From CBDDKZ01 sp965230415 (GTDB taxonomy: Bacteria > Bacteroidota > Bacteroidia > Cytophagales > JAAEPT01), in contig CBDDKZ010000005.1 of the NCBI GenBank assembly GCA_965230415.1, positions 496,001 through 560,000 on the forward strand: 64,000 bases of DNA. Direction: 5' to 3'. The position numbers were made by a program, and so were the translations under genes. The notes beneath the pieces are model-generated. The model was not told the origin of the DNA, ran no database searches, and saw only the letters and a program-made list of their open reading frames with translations. Position 1 is the stretch's first letter. The number at the start of each line of letters is the position of its first letter. Shown in pieces: positions 36,037 to 45,096 of the stretch.

Positions 36037-36614
36037 TGTTTATTTTGTTTATTTAAAACAAGGATAGCGTCTGCTTTTAATTGCGATTTTACCAAAGCTA
36101 AGAAATCAAGATAAACCTGCTCATTAGCCATCTTTTTAGGCACAAACAAATTGGAATCTCTTGTTTTTTCTCCTAAATAAAGGATGACATAATCATCATC
36201 TATAATCGAAAATGTAAGTGTTTCCCATTTCGTTTTTATTATGCATTCGCCGTCCTCGTAATACTCAATATCAGTATCATCAAAACGGTACAGCACCTGA
36301 TTTAAACCACTCAGTCTTTTAAGCATTAGCATCACTTCTTTCTTGTGTTGCCGAATTGACCGTTTATCTTCTTTAAGCAATTTAAAGATATCGATACCGT
36401 ACGAAAGTCCATAAATAAGGGAAAGCGTGGTAAAAATCAGCCAATCCAGTTTATAAATGGCCAGTAAGCTAAAAAGTAGTATTAATAAACAAGAAGCATA
36501 AATATGCTTTTTCCACTTGTTTATTTTGCCTTTTTGACTTTCAAAAATCTTTGAATACGAATTAGCGTAAATGCGTATGAACTCAGCTTCATCAAAAACC
36601 AATTCCATTTCCAT
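36033..36614 (-). CDS. YcxB-like membrane protein
   Basis: 193 residues. Two adjacent membrane helices (about 38-54 and 57-73) are followed by a cytoplasmic domain with FDDTDIEYYEDGECIIKTKWETLTFSIIDDDYVILYLG, the alternating pattern of the YcxB-like family. Function unknown. It starts 39 bp after floA and overlaps the SUFU gene by 4 nt. Confidence 0.65.
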   Translation of the reverse strand: MEMELVFDEAEFIRIYANSYSKIFESQKGKINKWKKHIYASCLLILLFSLLAIYKLDWLIFTTLSLIYGLSYGIDIFKLLKEDKRSIRQHKKEVMLMLKRLSGLNQVLYRFDDTDIEYYEDGECIIKTKWETLTFSIIDDDYVILYLGEKTRDSNLFVPKKMANEQVYLDFLALVKSQLKADAILVLNKQNKQ

Positions 36615-36653
36615 GTTGGCTAAACGTAATTGCTATTCAAAATTACAGCAGGC

Positions 36654-37649
36654 TTATTCTGTAGTAGACCCTTCAGAAGTTCCTGATATTGAATTTCGCA
36701 TTTCGGTATCTGACTCTATGTTTTTCATCTTATAATAGTCCATAACACCCAAATTACCGCTTTGAAATGCGTGAGCCATTGCTTTTGGCACTTCAGCCTC
36801 CGCTTCAATCACTTTCGCTCTGGCTTCCTGTGCCTTTGCCTTCATTTCCTGTTCCTCTGCCACTGCCATTGCTCTGCGTTCCTCGGCCTTTGCTTCCGCT
36901 ACTTTTAAATCCGCATTTGCCTGATCTATTTGTAACTTGGCTCCAATATTTTCACCTACATCAATATCTGCGATATCGATAGAAAGAATTTCAAAAGCTG
37001 TGCCGGCATCCAATCCTTTTTCCAAAACCAGCTTAGAGATGCTATCAGGATTTTCGAGTACATCGCTGTGTAATTGTGAAGAGCCTATTGATGTAACTAT
37101 CCCTTCTCCTACACGAGCCAGAATAGTCTCCTCTCCTGCACCTCCTACCAGGCGTTTGATGTTAGCGCGAACTGTAACACGTGCTTTGGCTATAAGCTGA
37201 ATTCCGTCCTGAGCAACAGCTGCTACATTGGGTGTATTTATCACACGGGGGTTCACGGAAGTCTGAACTGCTTCGAAAACATCCCTACCTGCCAGATCAA
37301 TGGCTGCTGCCTGTTGAAAATCAAGTGTTATATTCGCCTTATCCGCGGAAATTAAGGCATTGGTAACTGCTACTACATTCCCCCCCGCCAGGTAGTGTGC
37401 TTCAAGCATATTTCTTGAAATATGATTTAAACCTGCCTTATGAGATGTAATCATCGCATTTACAATAGTCGCCGGAGGAACTTTTCTAAGCCTCATAAAC
37501 ATTAATTGCAACAAGTTAACACTTACCCCAGACAGCAATGCTGAAAACCACAAACCTATTATTTGAAAAATCAGGATAAAGAGTATAAGACCAACAAGCC
37601 CTAATACTCCAAAAATTATCCAAGCCACATCAATTGCTAATAACAACAT
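36654..37649 (-). CDS. floA: Flotillin-like protein FloA
   Basis: 331 residues from ATG 37649; GTG at 37652 is one codon upstream. An N-terminal hydrophobic hairpin (residues 5-30 and further to about 50) leads into an SPFH domain (TIVNAMITSHKAGLNHISRNMLEAHYLAGGNV, VEGIVTSIGSS-type pattern), then an Ala/Glu/Lys-rich coiled coil (about 235-295). FloA assembles membrane microdomains that scaffold signalling and transport complexes. The gene follows nfeD with no gap, the standard flotillin-NfeD pairing. Confidence 0.95.
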   Translation of the reverse strand: MLLLAIDVAWIIFGVLGLVGLILFILIFQIIGLWFSALLSGVSVNLLQLMFMRLRKVPPATIVNAMITSHKAGLNHISRNMLEAHYLAGGNVVAVTNALISADKANITLDFQQAAAIDLAGRDVFEAVQTSVNPRVINTPNVAAVAQDGIQLIAKARVTVRANIKRLVGGAGEETILARVGEGIVTSIGSSQLHSDVLENPDSISKLVLEKGLDAGTAFEILSIDIADIDVGENIGAKLQIDQANADLKVAEAKAEERRAMAVAEEQEMKAKAQEARAKVIEAEAEVPKAMAHAFQSGNLGVMDYYKMKNIESDTEMRNSISGTSEGSTTE

Positions 37650-37652
37650 CAC

Positions 37653-38120
37653 CTATATATTAATTTGTTCTACAATTATTTTATTATCGCTGGTCACTTT
37701 CGTCACCTTTACTTTCATTCTGGAATCGATAAAAGAACCATAAGTACTCACTTCAACGGTTTTGTCATTTATAATAGCATCTCCCGAAGGTCGTAATGCA
37801 GAAACGGTAAGTCCTTCCATTCCTTCTTTTATCGCCTCGCTATTAGCTGGTTTCACCTTACCGCTAATCTCTTCTTTGAGTGAAAACTTTTTCCACAGTT
37901 TCAGTTTAACAGCAATCCACAAGCCAAGCCCTGATACTAAAATTACACTTGCCAAAACCATATGTCCCGTCCGAGACCCGTAATAATCGTAGGCCAGGTA
38001 AATCCCGACAAGCTGTACTGCAAAGCCCAAAAAACCTACTACTGTTGTACCTGGAATAAAAATAAATTCTACCAGTACAAGCAACAAACCTACAATTATT
38101 AATGTGACTACTAAAGCCAA
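37653..38120 (-). CDS. NfeD family membrane protein (short form)
   Basis: 155 residues from TTG 38120, 1 nt after the upstream stop. There are three or four membrane helices (about 2-20, 26-44, 52-72) and a C-terminal OB-fold domain (GMEGLTVSALRPSGDAIINDKTVEVSTYGSFIDSRMKVKVTKV). The long form's N-terminal serine protease domain is absent, which is the NfeD1b type that pairs with flotillin. It immediately precedes floA. Confidence 0.88.
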   Translation of the reverse strand: MALVVTLIIVGLLLVLVEFIFIPGTTVVGFLGFAVQLVGIYLAYDYYGSRTGHMVLASVILVSGLGLWIAVKLKLWKKFSLKEEISGKVKPANSEAIKEGMEGLTVSALRPSGDAIINDKTVEVSTYGSFIDSRMKVKVTKVTSDNKIIVEQINI

Positions 38121-38121
38121 G

Positions 38122-39069
38122 CTACTTTATTTTATAAAATCGTCTCAATGCCACAAGGTCTCCCAATTCGTCGACAACCTTCAACAGGTAGATACCTTGG
38201 TTAAACGCTGATGCATTAAGTGTAATTGATTGGTAATTTAACACTTTATCCAATAACCTTGCACCTTTGCTATCAATTATTTCGATTTTAAAACCAGGTT
38301 CCAACCCATCTATCATCATGTTACTCATTACAGGGTTTTGTATAAAGATACGCTGCTTGCTATCAGCATATTCGGTTGATGAAACGATTTCTTGATGAAG
38401 CACTACCTCGTCTATAAATAGATTCTCACTTTCAGCATTATTGATCACTCTGAACAAAACGCGTACTTCAGACCAGTCGAAATCGGCATCTGACAATTGC
38501 TTCAGGTCTTTTGTTTCAAAATAGGTCCATTGCTCTTGTTTCATAGTATCTAATAGCGTAGCATTTAATTTCATTAGTTGTAAGCTATCTGATCCGTCAG
38601 TCAAATAAACTTCAAAAGCATCATTCCCTTCCCAGGTAGTGGCGTTGACATAATAATAAAACCCTAAATTCACTGTGTTAAATGTGCTTAAATCAAGTGC
38701 TTCAAAAAGCAAGGTAAGCGCACCATCACCGTCATTAAATTTGTAGTTATAGTCACCTTCGGCAATAGACAAACCTCTGGGGCTCACAGAAGGGCCTCCA
38801 ACTGCCGAATTATTAACTCCTATCTGATCAGATTTTTCAGAACCCGACAACGGACCCGTTTCATTGGAATTGGCCTGTTCCCAGATGGTTTCAAAATTCC
38901 ATGAAGAGTTGATACTATATGAACTTAAATTGCTTAATGGGCTACCACTCGAAACCCGGTCTTCACAAAGAGTAAACGTGGGCTCCAAATCGTCAAACGA
39001 CTGTTTATAAGTTTGTGCCTGTAAAAGAATAGTAATAAAGCATAAAGTAATTGCATAAAAATACTGCAT
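38122..39069 (-). CDS. Secreted protein of unknown function with T9SS sorting tail
   Basis: 315 residues from ATG 39069 (an earlier start at 39120 would place 17 residues before the signal peptide YFYAITLCFITILLQAQ). The middle is a beta-sandwich-like domain with DGALTLLFEALDLSTFNTVNLGFYYYV and FDWSEVRVLFRVINNAESENLFIDEVVLH, which looks like a carbohydrate- or adhesion-type jelly roll. The C-terminus (IFIQNPVMSNMMIDGL to RRFYKIK) is a degenerate type A sorting domain. It ends 1 nt before nfeD, an unusual pairing. Confidence 0.65.
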   Translation of the reverse strand: MQYFYAITLCFITILLQAQTYKQSFDDLEPTFTLCEDRVSSGSPLSNLSSYSINSSWNFETIWEQANSNETGPLSGSEKSDQIGVNNSAVGGPSVSPRGLSIAEGDYNYKFNDGDGALTLLFEALDLSTFNTVNLGFYYYVNATTWEGNDAFEVYLTDGSDSLQLMKLNATLLDTMKQEQWTYFETKDLKQLSDADFDWSEVRVLFRVINNAESENLFIDEVVLHQEIVSSTEYADSKQRIFIQNPVMSNMMIDGLEPGFKIEIIDSKGARLLDKVLNYQSITLNASAFNQGIYLLKVVDELGDLVALRRFYKIK

Positions 39070-39130
39070 GTGTTCAATGTTAAATTTAAAAACTGCATAA
39101 GTACGTCTTATGCATTGCATTGGACACTAA

Positions 39131-39159
39131 CCAAAACCGGGCCATTATGCAGGCCCGGT
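39131..39159 (-). terminator. proS terminator
   Basis: An 8-bp GC-rich stem ACCGGGCC (39136-39143) with GGCCCGGT (39152-39159), followed by TTTTGG on the minus strand, 36 nt after the proS stop. Confidence 0.75.
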
Positions 39160-39194
39160 CTCAAAATTAGTATTTTAAACGTATGTAAACGTAA

Positions 39195-40673
39195 CTAGTA
39201 TGCTTTGGCAAAAAGCACCCTTCTTTGCGAAGGTTCACCGGTTAAGATGCATGTACCTTCCTCTTCTTTTACATCAAGTGGAATACAACGAATAGTAGCT
39301 TGTGTTTGCTCTTTGATTTTGGCCTCTGTTTCTTCTGTACCATCCCAATGAGCTGAAATGAAGCCTCCTTTATTTTCAAGAACATCTACAAATTCATCCC
39401 ATGAATTCACCTCCGTTGTATGTTCGTTTCGGTAAACGAATGCTTTATCATAGATTGACGATTGAATCTCCCCCAATTTTTGAGGTATCAGTTGAGCCAA
39501 GGCATCGAACGAAACTGTTTCTTTTTCTTTAGTGTCTCTTCGCGCTAATTCAACAGTCCCATTTTCAAGATCACGAGGCCCCATAGCTATACGCAGTGGC
39601 ACACCTTTTAATTCGTATTCAGCAAATTTCCATCCTGGTTTATGTGTATCCCGATCGTCAAACTTGAATGAAACCCCTTGTTTTTCGAGGGCATCTTCAA
39701 GCTCAGTTATTTTCGCTTTGATGGCGTCTAGCTGATCGTCATTTTTATAAATAGGGACAGCCACAACCTGAATCGGTGCCAAAGAAGGAGGTAAAACAAG
39801 TCCTTCATCATCTGAATGTGCCATAATAAGGGCTCCCATCAAACGTGTACTCACCCCCCAAGAAGTACCCCAAACATATTCCAGTTTACCGCTGGCATCT
39901 TGAAATTTAACGTCAAATGCTTTTGCAAAATTTTGACCCAAAAAATGGGAAGTACCGGCCTGCAGTGCTTTTCCATCTTGCATTAATGCTTCGATACAAT
40001 ACGTTTCCAAGGCACCGGCAAAACGTTCTGAAGGAGTTTTCAACCCTCTGACTACTGGCAGAGCCATGAACTTTTCCGCAAAATCGGCATAAACTTCGAG
40101 CATTTGTTCTGTTTCTGCCACTGCTTCCTTTTCAGTAGCATGAGCAGTGTGCCCCTCCTGCCATAGAAACTCAGCAGTTCTCAGAAATAAACGTGTTCTC
40201 ATTTCCCAACGAACTACATTCGCCCACTGGTTCACCAGTATTGGTAAATCGCGGTAGGACTGAATCCAGTTACGATAAGTATTCCAAATCACCGCCTCAC
40301 TGGTAGGTCTAACGACATATTCTTCTTCCAGTCTGGCTTCCGGATCCACAATTAGCTTGCTTTTATTATCAGGATCGTTTTTCAGGCGATAATGAGTAAC
40401 TACAGCGCATTCCTTAGCAAAACCTTCTGCATTTTTCTCCTCTGCTTCAAACAAGTTTTTAGGAACAAAAAGCGGAAAATAGGCATTTGTATGACCTGTT
40501 TTTTTAAATTTCTTATCTAGTTCCGCCTGAATCTTCTCCCATATTGAAAAGCCATAAGGCTTTATCACCATGCATCCCTTAGCGGCTGCATGTTCTGCCA
40601 AATCGGCTTTTTTCACCAATTCATTATACCATTTCGAATAGTCTTCTTCCCTGGAAGGCAATGCTTTAGCCAT
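39195..40673 (-). CDS. proS: Prolyl-tRNA synthetase (eukaryote/archaeal-type)
   Basis: 492 residues. Class II motifs are present: VVRPTSEAVIWNTYRNWIQSYRDLP, QWANVVRWEMRTRLFLRTAEFLWQEGHTAHAT, and the proline-site region GTSHFLGQNFAKAFDV. The C-terminal anticodon-binding domain and zinc-binding-like tail (CIPLDVKEEEGTCILTGEP) mark the type III ProRS common in Bacteroidota. There is no YbaK-type editing insertion, as expected for this form. It charges tRNA-Pro. It is separated from its neighbours by a terminator downstream. Confidence 0.98.
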   Translation of the reverse strand: MAKALPSREEDYSKWYNELVKKADLAEHAAAKGCMVIKPYGFSIWEKIQAELDKKFKKTGHTNAYFPLFVPKNLFEAEEKNAEGFAKECAVVTHYRLKNDPDNKSKLIVDPEARLEEEYVVRPTSEAVIWNTYRNWIQSYRDLPILVNQWANVVRWEMRTRLFLRTAEFLWQEGHTAHATEKEAVAETEQMLEVYADFAEKFMALPVVRGLKTPSERFAGALETYCIEALMQDGKALQAGTSHFLGQNFAKAFDVKFQDASGKLEYVWGTSWGVSTRLMGALIMAHSDDEGLVLPPSLAPIQVVAVPIYKNDDQLDAIKAKITELEDALEKQGVSFKFDDRDTHKPGWKFAEYELKGVPLRIAMGPRDLENGTVELARRDTKEKETVSFDALAQLIPQKLGEIQSSIYDKAFVYRNEHTTEVNSWDEFVDVLENKGGFISAHWDGTEETEAKIKEQTQATIRCIPLDVKEEEGTCILTGEPSQRRVLFAKAY

Positions 40674-40877
40674 TTCTTATGTATATTTATCCTTTAAACT
40701 ATATTTTTACTCCTATCGTTAAATCAGTATCGTTTGCGTTAACTAACATATTGGCACTTTAATAACTAATCCGACAATAAAAGCCCTTAATTTTTCGTAC
40801 TTTTAATTAGAATGCAAATATAATCCGAATCTGGAATTATCTTATTATTACTTTGGTTGTATTTATAAGGACTTATT

Positions 40878-42473
40878 ATGATACGAATTAAACGAAATAC
40901 TGCACTACTAATCTTATTCATTTCTTCAGCTACTCTCAGTGGTCTGGCTCAACAGGTAGATTATGATGATCTGTATTTTAACTCGACCGATCGGGGCCTT
41001 ATAAACAAAAAGTATACGGCACCGGTGGAAGAGACGGAATCACCGTATAAAGAATACTACGAACAACCAGGCACTCAACAATCGCCTACATGGAGCGAAC
41101 AAGGTAATCAAAACCCGAATTACGAATACTCATATAACCAACAACAGGCATATATGGCTGGGGACTCGGTTGAAAACCAAGTTTACATAGAGGAAAGACC
41201 CGACGCCACTATTGCCAGTGACGATAATGGAAGCCCTGATGTTGTAAATATCTATAATGGCAATTATTATAATAACGGATATACAACAACACGTAGCAAC
41301 TGGCGCAATGGTATTTATGACCCATTCTACGACCCATTCAACGATCCGTTTTACTTCGACTCATGGTATGGTTTCGGCGGATTTACACCTGGCGTTAGCA
41401 TCACATTCTCAACAGGATACCCATATGCATACGGTGGATGGGGATGGAACAATGGATGGGGCTGGAATCGTGGCTGGGGATGGAATAGATGCAGATGGAA
41501 CAGACCCTATTGCGGACGGCGTTATTACGATCCATTCTTTTATGGATACTCCCCTTATTATGGCGGCTATTATTCTCCATGGTATGATGGCTATTATGGC
41601 GGGAATTACTGGTATGGAGGTGACAGGTACTATGGAAGAAGCGGTCGAAGCAACGCTCCTGGTGTAGTACGCGGCCCTCGTGTTAAACCAGGCAGCAACG
41701 TTGTATCGCCCAATGGACCAAACAAGAATGGACCAACCAAAGTACCGGTACGTACAACACAGGTAGGAAACTCCAATGTTAAGGGAGTGAAATCGAACAC
41801 TTTGATCAAAAATCCTGCTAATGCTTCTATTAAGCAAAGTGGTGTAAAATCCAATACACAAATTAAATCGGGTACAAACAGCACTGTGAGAACTAAAGTT
41901 AAAACCGATCAAAATCCTGCATACATCAAATCAAATCCAGGGGTTAAGACAAATACGGCAATTAAAACAAACGTGAGAAATGGTAGCTCAAACGGGGTAA
42001 AATCGAATACGCAAATTAGGTCAAATACTAGCAAAAACCCTACTTACATAAAATCGAATACACAGGTACGAACAAAGACAGTTAAACCTTCGTCGGGTGT
42101 AAAATCGAATACGCAGGTAAGAACAGGGAATTATACCAAACCTAATCGCTCAAATTACTCTTCAAGCGGATCGAATACTAAGAGTAATGTACAAAGAAAA
42201 ACCTACTCAGGTTCTTCTGGTAACACTTATAAAAGAAGTAGTTCAAGTTCGAACAGGTATAACAGCGGATCATCTTCAAGTAGCCGAAAAAGCTATTCAG
42301 GTTCGCAACCTACTAGAAAATACAGTGGTTCTTCTTCAAGCCGCTCTTCGGGTAGCTACCGTTCATCTGGCTCTTCGAGCTACTCTCGATCAGGAAGTTC
42401 ACGCTCTGGCAACTCTTCGCGTAGCAGCTCAGGAAGCAGGTCTTCAAGTCGACCAACAAAAAAATACAGATAA
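40878..42473 (+). CDS. Low-complexity secreted protein with KSNT repeats
   Basis: 531 residues with a signal peptide (ALLILFISSATLSGLAQ). The first ~140 residues are acidic and Tyr/Asn-rich. Residues about 150-265 are dominated by Gly, Tyr and Trp (for example YYDPFFYGYSPYYGGYYSPW). Residues about 295-430 contain repeated GVKSNTQIRS-like units. The last 100 are almost only Ser, Arg, Gly and Tyr. This is not a known enzyme; it looks like a surface or matrix material, perhaps adhesive or capable of phase separation. TTACTTTG at 40848-40855 is a near-match -7 box. The next gene, a porin, starts 22 bp on, so cotranscription is likely. Confidence 0.75.
   Translation: MIRIKRNTALLILFISSATLSGLAQQVDYDDLYFNSTDRGLINKKYTAPVEETESPYKEYYEQPGTQQSPTWSEQGNQNPNYEYSYNQQQAYMAGDSVENQVYIEERPDATIASDDNGSPDVVNIYNGNYYNNGYTTTRSNWRNGIYDPFYDPFNDPFYFDSWYGFGGFTPGVSITFSTGYPYAYGGWGWNNGWGWNRGWGWNRCRWNRPYCGRRYYDPFFYGYSPYYGGYYSPWYDGYYGGNYWYGGDRYYGRSGRSNAPGVVRGPRVKPGSNVVSPNGPNKNGPTKVPVRTTQVGNSNVKGVKSNTLIKNPANASIKQSGVKSNTQIKSGTNSTVRTKVKTDQNPAYIKSNPGVKTNTAIKTNVRNGSSNGVKSNTQIRSNTSKNPTYIKSNTQVRTKTVKPSSGVKSNTQVRTGNYTKPNRSNYSSSGSNTKSNVQRKTYSGSSGNTYKRSSSSSNRYNSGSSSSSRKSYSGSQPTRKYSGSSSSRSSGSYRSSGSSSYSRSGSSRSGNSSRSSSGSRSSSRPTKKYR
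41784..42122 (+). repeat. Imperfect KSNT-coding repeats within the low-complexity gene
   Basis: Six diverged copies of a unit of about 18-24 bp, core GTAAAATCGAATACGCA, start near 41784, 41841, 41941, 41995, 42048 and 42096. They encode GVKSNT(Q/L)(I/V)(K/R). Confidence 0.7.
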
Positions 42474-42495
42474 ACCCATTTAAATTATTTAAGCC

Positions 42496-44079
42496 ATGTT
42501 AAAGTACGTATTGAAATATGTAGGCGCTATTGTTGTGCCCTTTATTTTAAGCTTTTCGAGTTTGGGCCAGCAGCTGATAGACCCCGATGCTTATGGCTAC
42601 TACTCTTCTGCTCTCAACTTCTCCAGTAGCGATCCCATTGGTACTTCCGCAGCATTAGGATACGGCGGAGCTCAAATTGCCCTTGGTGGGCAAATTAGTT
42701 CTACGTCTGTAAATCCGGCAGGATTGGGTGTATACAGGTCTTCTGAAGTAGTTATGTCTCTGGGGCTGAACTCAATGAGATCAAATACAGATTACATTTC
42801 TGCTTCCTCTACTCGTTCGAGTACAGGTTTTAACCAAAACCTTATTCTGCCCAATCTCGGGTTTGTATTTGCAGAAAAAAACGATGCTCCGGCGTCGGGT
42901 CCATGGAAAAACCATGCCTTTGCCATAAACATGAACAGAACCAAAAGCTATGCCAGCGAGCAATACTTCCAGGGTAATACACTTGGCAACAGCTTTCGTG
43001 AGTCAATTGTAGAACTGGGGCAGGGAATTCATTTTGATGACCTGAATAATCAATTAGACACCAATACGATGGAACACGTGAATGATATTTTTGGTCTGGC
43101 ATATTGGTCTTACCTTATGAATAATGACTCCATTAATTGGGACGATTGGAATGATCCCGTAAACAGTACTTATAGCACATTAGACCCAAACGTTGACAAC
43201 TTCCAGGAAGGTACTGTTAAAAATCGTGGCCGAAAAAACCAATGGGATATTGCCTATGGTGCAAATTATAATGATAAAATATTATTAGGTGGCGCAATAT
43301 CTATTCATAGTATACACCATGAAAACAGCCTTTACTTTACAGAGCGACCTACCGATAACACAAACTCAGAGTTAAATTCTCTTACTTATGAATATTACGA
43401 GTCAACAAATGGTACGGGTATTAGTGCTTCATTTGGTCTTATTGCCAAACCTAGTGACTTCGTTCGTATTGGCGTTAGCATGAATTCACCTGCTGTTTTC
43501 GCCATGAGTGAAGAAACAGGGGGGCGTATTAATACTAAAATCAATCATATTGGTGGTTTTCTGGAGAATACGGAATATGATTACAGCCTCACTCCTGGAG
43601 AATTTAACTACAGACTAATTACCCCGTGGAAAATTGGTGTTGGTGGGGCCTTTTTTATTGGCAAATATGGTTTTATTTCTGCTGACCTGGATTACCTGGG
43701 GTATGATGCCATGCAATTAAGAAGTAATTCTGTAGAAGACTTCAGAGCTGACAATCAAACGATATCAAATATCTTCAAGCCTACCACGAATTTGCGCATT
43801 GGAGGAGAATTACGTTTAGACAACCTTCGTTTCCGTGTTGGTGGTGGTTATTATGGAAACCCATATGTAGAAGAACTCAATGCGGTAGACATAGGCAAAA
43901 CGTACTTTACAGGTGGTTTTGGTATAAAAACCAGTGATTACTTCTTGGATTTTGCGCTCGTTCATTCTAGGTTCGAATCGGGGTTCAGTCCTTACGTGAA
44001 TGCCAATGATCAGCAACCCGTTGCACTATCAAATAACACCAATACCTCTTTTACAATCACCGGAGGTCTTAAATTTTAG
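42496..44079 (+). CDS. OmpP1/FadL-like outer-membrane porin
   Basis: 527 residues with a signal peptide ending SFSSLGQQ. The early block GTSAALGYGGAQIALGGQISSTSVNPAGLGVYRSSEVVMSLGL is the conserved FadL/OmpP1 (hemin-receptor annotated) N-terminal hatch. Later strands alternate polar and aromatic residues, and the protein ends FTITGGLKF. These proteins form 14-strand barrels for hydrophobic solutes. The ligand is unknown. It sits 22 bp after the low-complexity gene. Confidence 0.82.
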   Translation: MLKYVLKYVGAIVVPFILSFSSLGQQLIDPDAYGYYSSALNFSSSDPIGTSAALGYGGAQIALGGQISSTSVNPAGLGVYRSSEVVMSLGLNSMRSNTDYISASSTRSSTGFNQNLILPNLGFVFAEKNDAPASGPWKNHAFAINMNRTKSYASEQYFQGNTLGNSFRESIVELGQGIHFDDLNNQLDTNTMEHVNDIFGLAYWSYLMNNDSINWDDWNDPVNSTYSTLDPNVDNFQEGTVKNRGRKNQWDIAYGANYNDKILLGGAISIHSIHHENSLYFTERPTDNTNSELNSLTYEYYESTNGTGISASFGLIAKPSDFVRIGVSMNSPAVFAMSEETGGRINTKINHIGGFLENTEYDYSLTPGEFNYRLITPWKIGVGGAFFIGKYGFISADLDYLGYDAMQLRSNSVEDFRADNQTISNIFKPTTNLRIGGELRLDNLRFRVGGGYYGNPYVEELNAVDIGKTYFTGGFGIKTSDYFLDFALVHSRFESGFSPYVNANDQQPVALSNNTNTSFTITGGLKF

Positions 44080-44122
44080 TTCTTATGCAACTTTAAAGTG
44101 TTTTGCATGGTTTAATTAGTAT

Positions 44123-45073
44123 ATGGATCATGCTAAAGCACTTACCGATTTACTACAGATAGAACATCCTATTATAATGGCTCCGATGTTTCTGGTCTCT
44201 GATGTAAAAATGGTAAAAGCCGCTGTTGACGCAGGAATCACAGGGGTAATTCCTGCATTAAATTACCGAAGTATACAAGATTTAAGTGATGCCATCTCTG
44301 AGCTCAAGAATTACAGCGATAAACCTTTTGGCATTAACCTCATCGTCAACAAATCTAATGTCTATTATAAAAAGCAACTAAAGACCTGTATAGACCTTAG
44401 GGTTCCTTTTATAATCACCTCACTTGGCAATCCTAAAGAAACCATACAGGAAGCAAAAAAAGTGGGCACGAAGGTTTTTTGTGATGTTGTAAACCTCGAT
44501 TATGCCAAGAAAGTAGAATCGCTCGGTGCCGACGCAGTAATTGCAGTAAACTCCAATGCCGGTGGTCATGCCGGTAATTTAAAACCGGAAGAACTTATTC
44601 CTCTGCTCGCTTCCAACTGTAAAATACCCGTTATATCGGCCGGCGGGGTTGGCACTTACAGGGAAATGCAAGACATATTAAACCTCGGTGCCTGTGGTCT
44701 CTCAGTGGGAAGTCCATTTATTGCCACCAAAGAAGCTCCGGTAAGCGAAGATTACAAAGAAGCCTGTGTGAAATTTGGCAAAAACGATATCGTGTTGACA
44801 GATAAACTATCAGGAACACCCTGTACCGTAATTAATACGCCCTATGTAAAAGCTCAAAACATACAATCGGGTTGGTTTGAGCGTACAATAAAACGAAATC
44901 GTTTCTTAAAAAAATGGTTTAAAATGATCACAGCCCTTAAAGGGATGAACTCACTCAGAAAAGCAGCCTTTAACGTCACCTATAAAACCGTTTGGTGTGC
45001 TGGTCCTTCTATCGAACACAGTCGCTCCGTTGAATCAATAGCTTCTGTTGTAAAAAGACTCACCCAAGAATAA
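44123..45073 (+). CDS. Nitronate monooxygenase / NPD-family FMN oxidoreductase
   Basis: 316 residues, a TIM barrel of the 2-nitropropane dioxygenase family. Motifs include HPIIMAPMFLVSDVKMVKAAVDAGITGVIPALN, AVNSNAGGHAGNL with the catalytic-type His, and VISAGGVGTYREMQDILNLGACGLSVGSPF for phosphate binding. Members oxidise nitronates or act as enoyl reductases, so the exact substrate is open. It is 43 bp after the porin gene and may share its transcript. Confidence 0.85.
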   Translation: MDHAKALTDLLQIEHPIIMAPMFLVSDVKMVKAAVDAGITGVIPALNYRSIQDLSDAISELKNYSDKPFGINLIVNKSNVYYKKQLKTCIDLRVPFIITSLGNPKETIQEAKKVGTKVFCDVVNLDYAKKVESLGADAVIAVNSNAGGHAGNLKPEELIPLLASNCKIPVISAGGVGTYREMQDILNLGACGLSVGSPFIATKEAPVSEDYKEACVKFGKNDIVLTDKLSGTPCTVINTPYVKAQNIQSGWFERTIKRNRFLKKWFKMITALKGMNSLRKAAFNVTYKTVWCAGPSIEHSRSVESIASVVKRLTQE

Positions 45074-45096
45074 AAAAGGCTTGTTTTTAAGTCCCA

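Noticed and set aside
41409..41912. A 167-residue minus-strand frame
   Set aside because: Antisense to the repetitive Gly/Tyr gene; low complexity keeps the reverse frame open by chance.
41784..42122. Possible CRISPR-like array
   Set aside because: The repeats are imperfect, unevenly spaced and in frame within a protein-coding repeat region; no cas genes are nearby.
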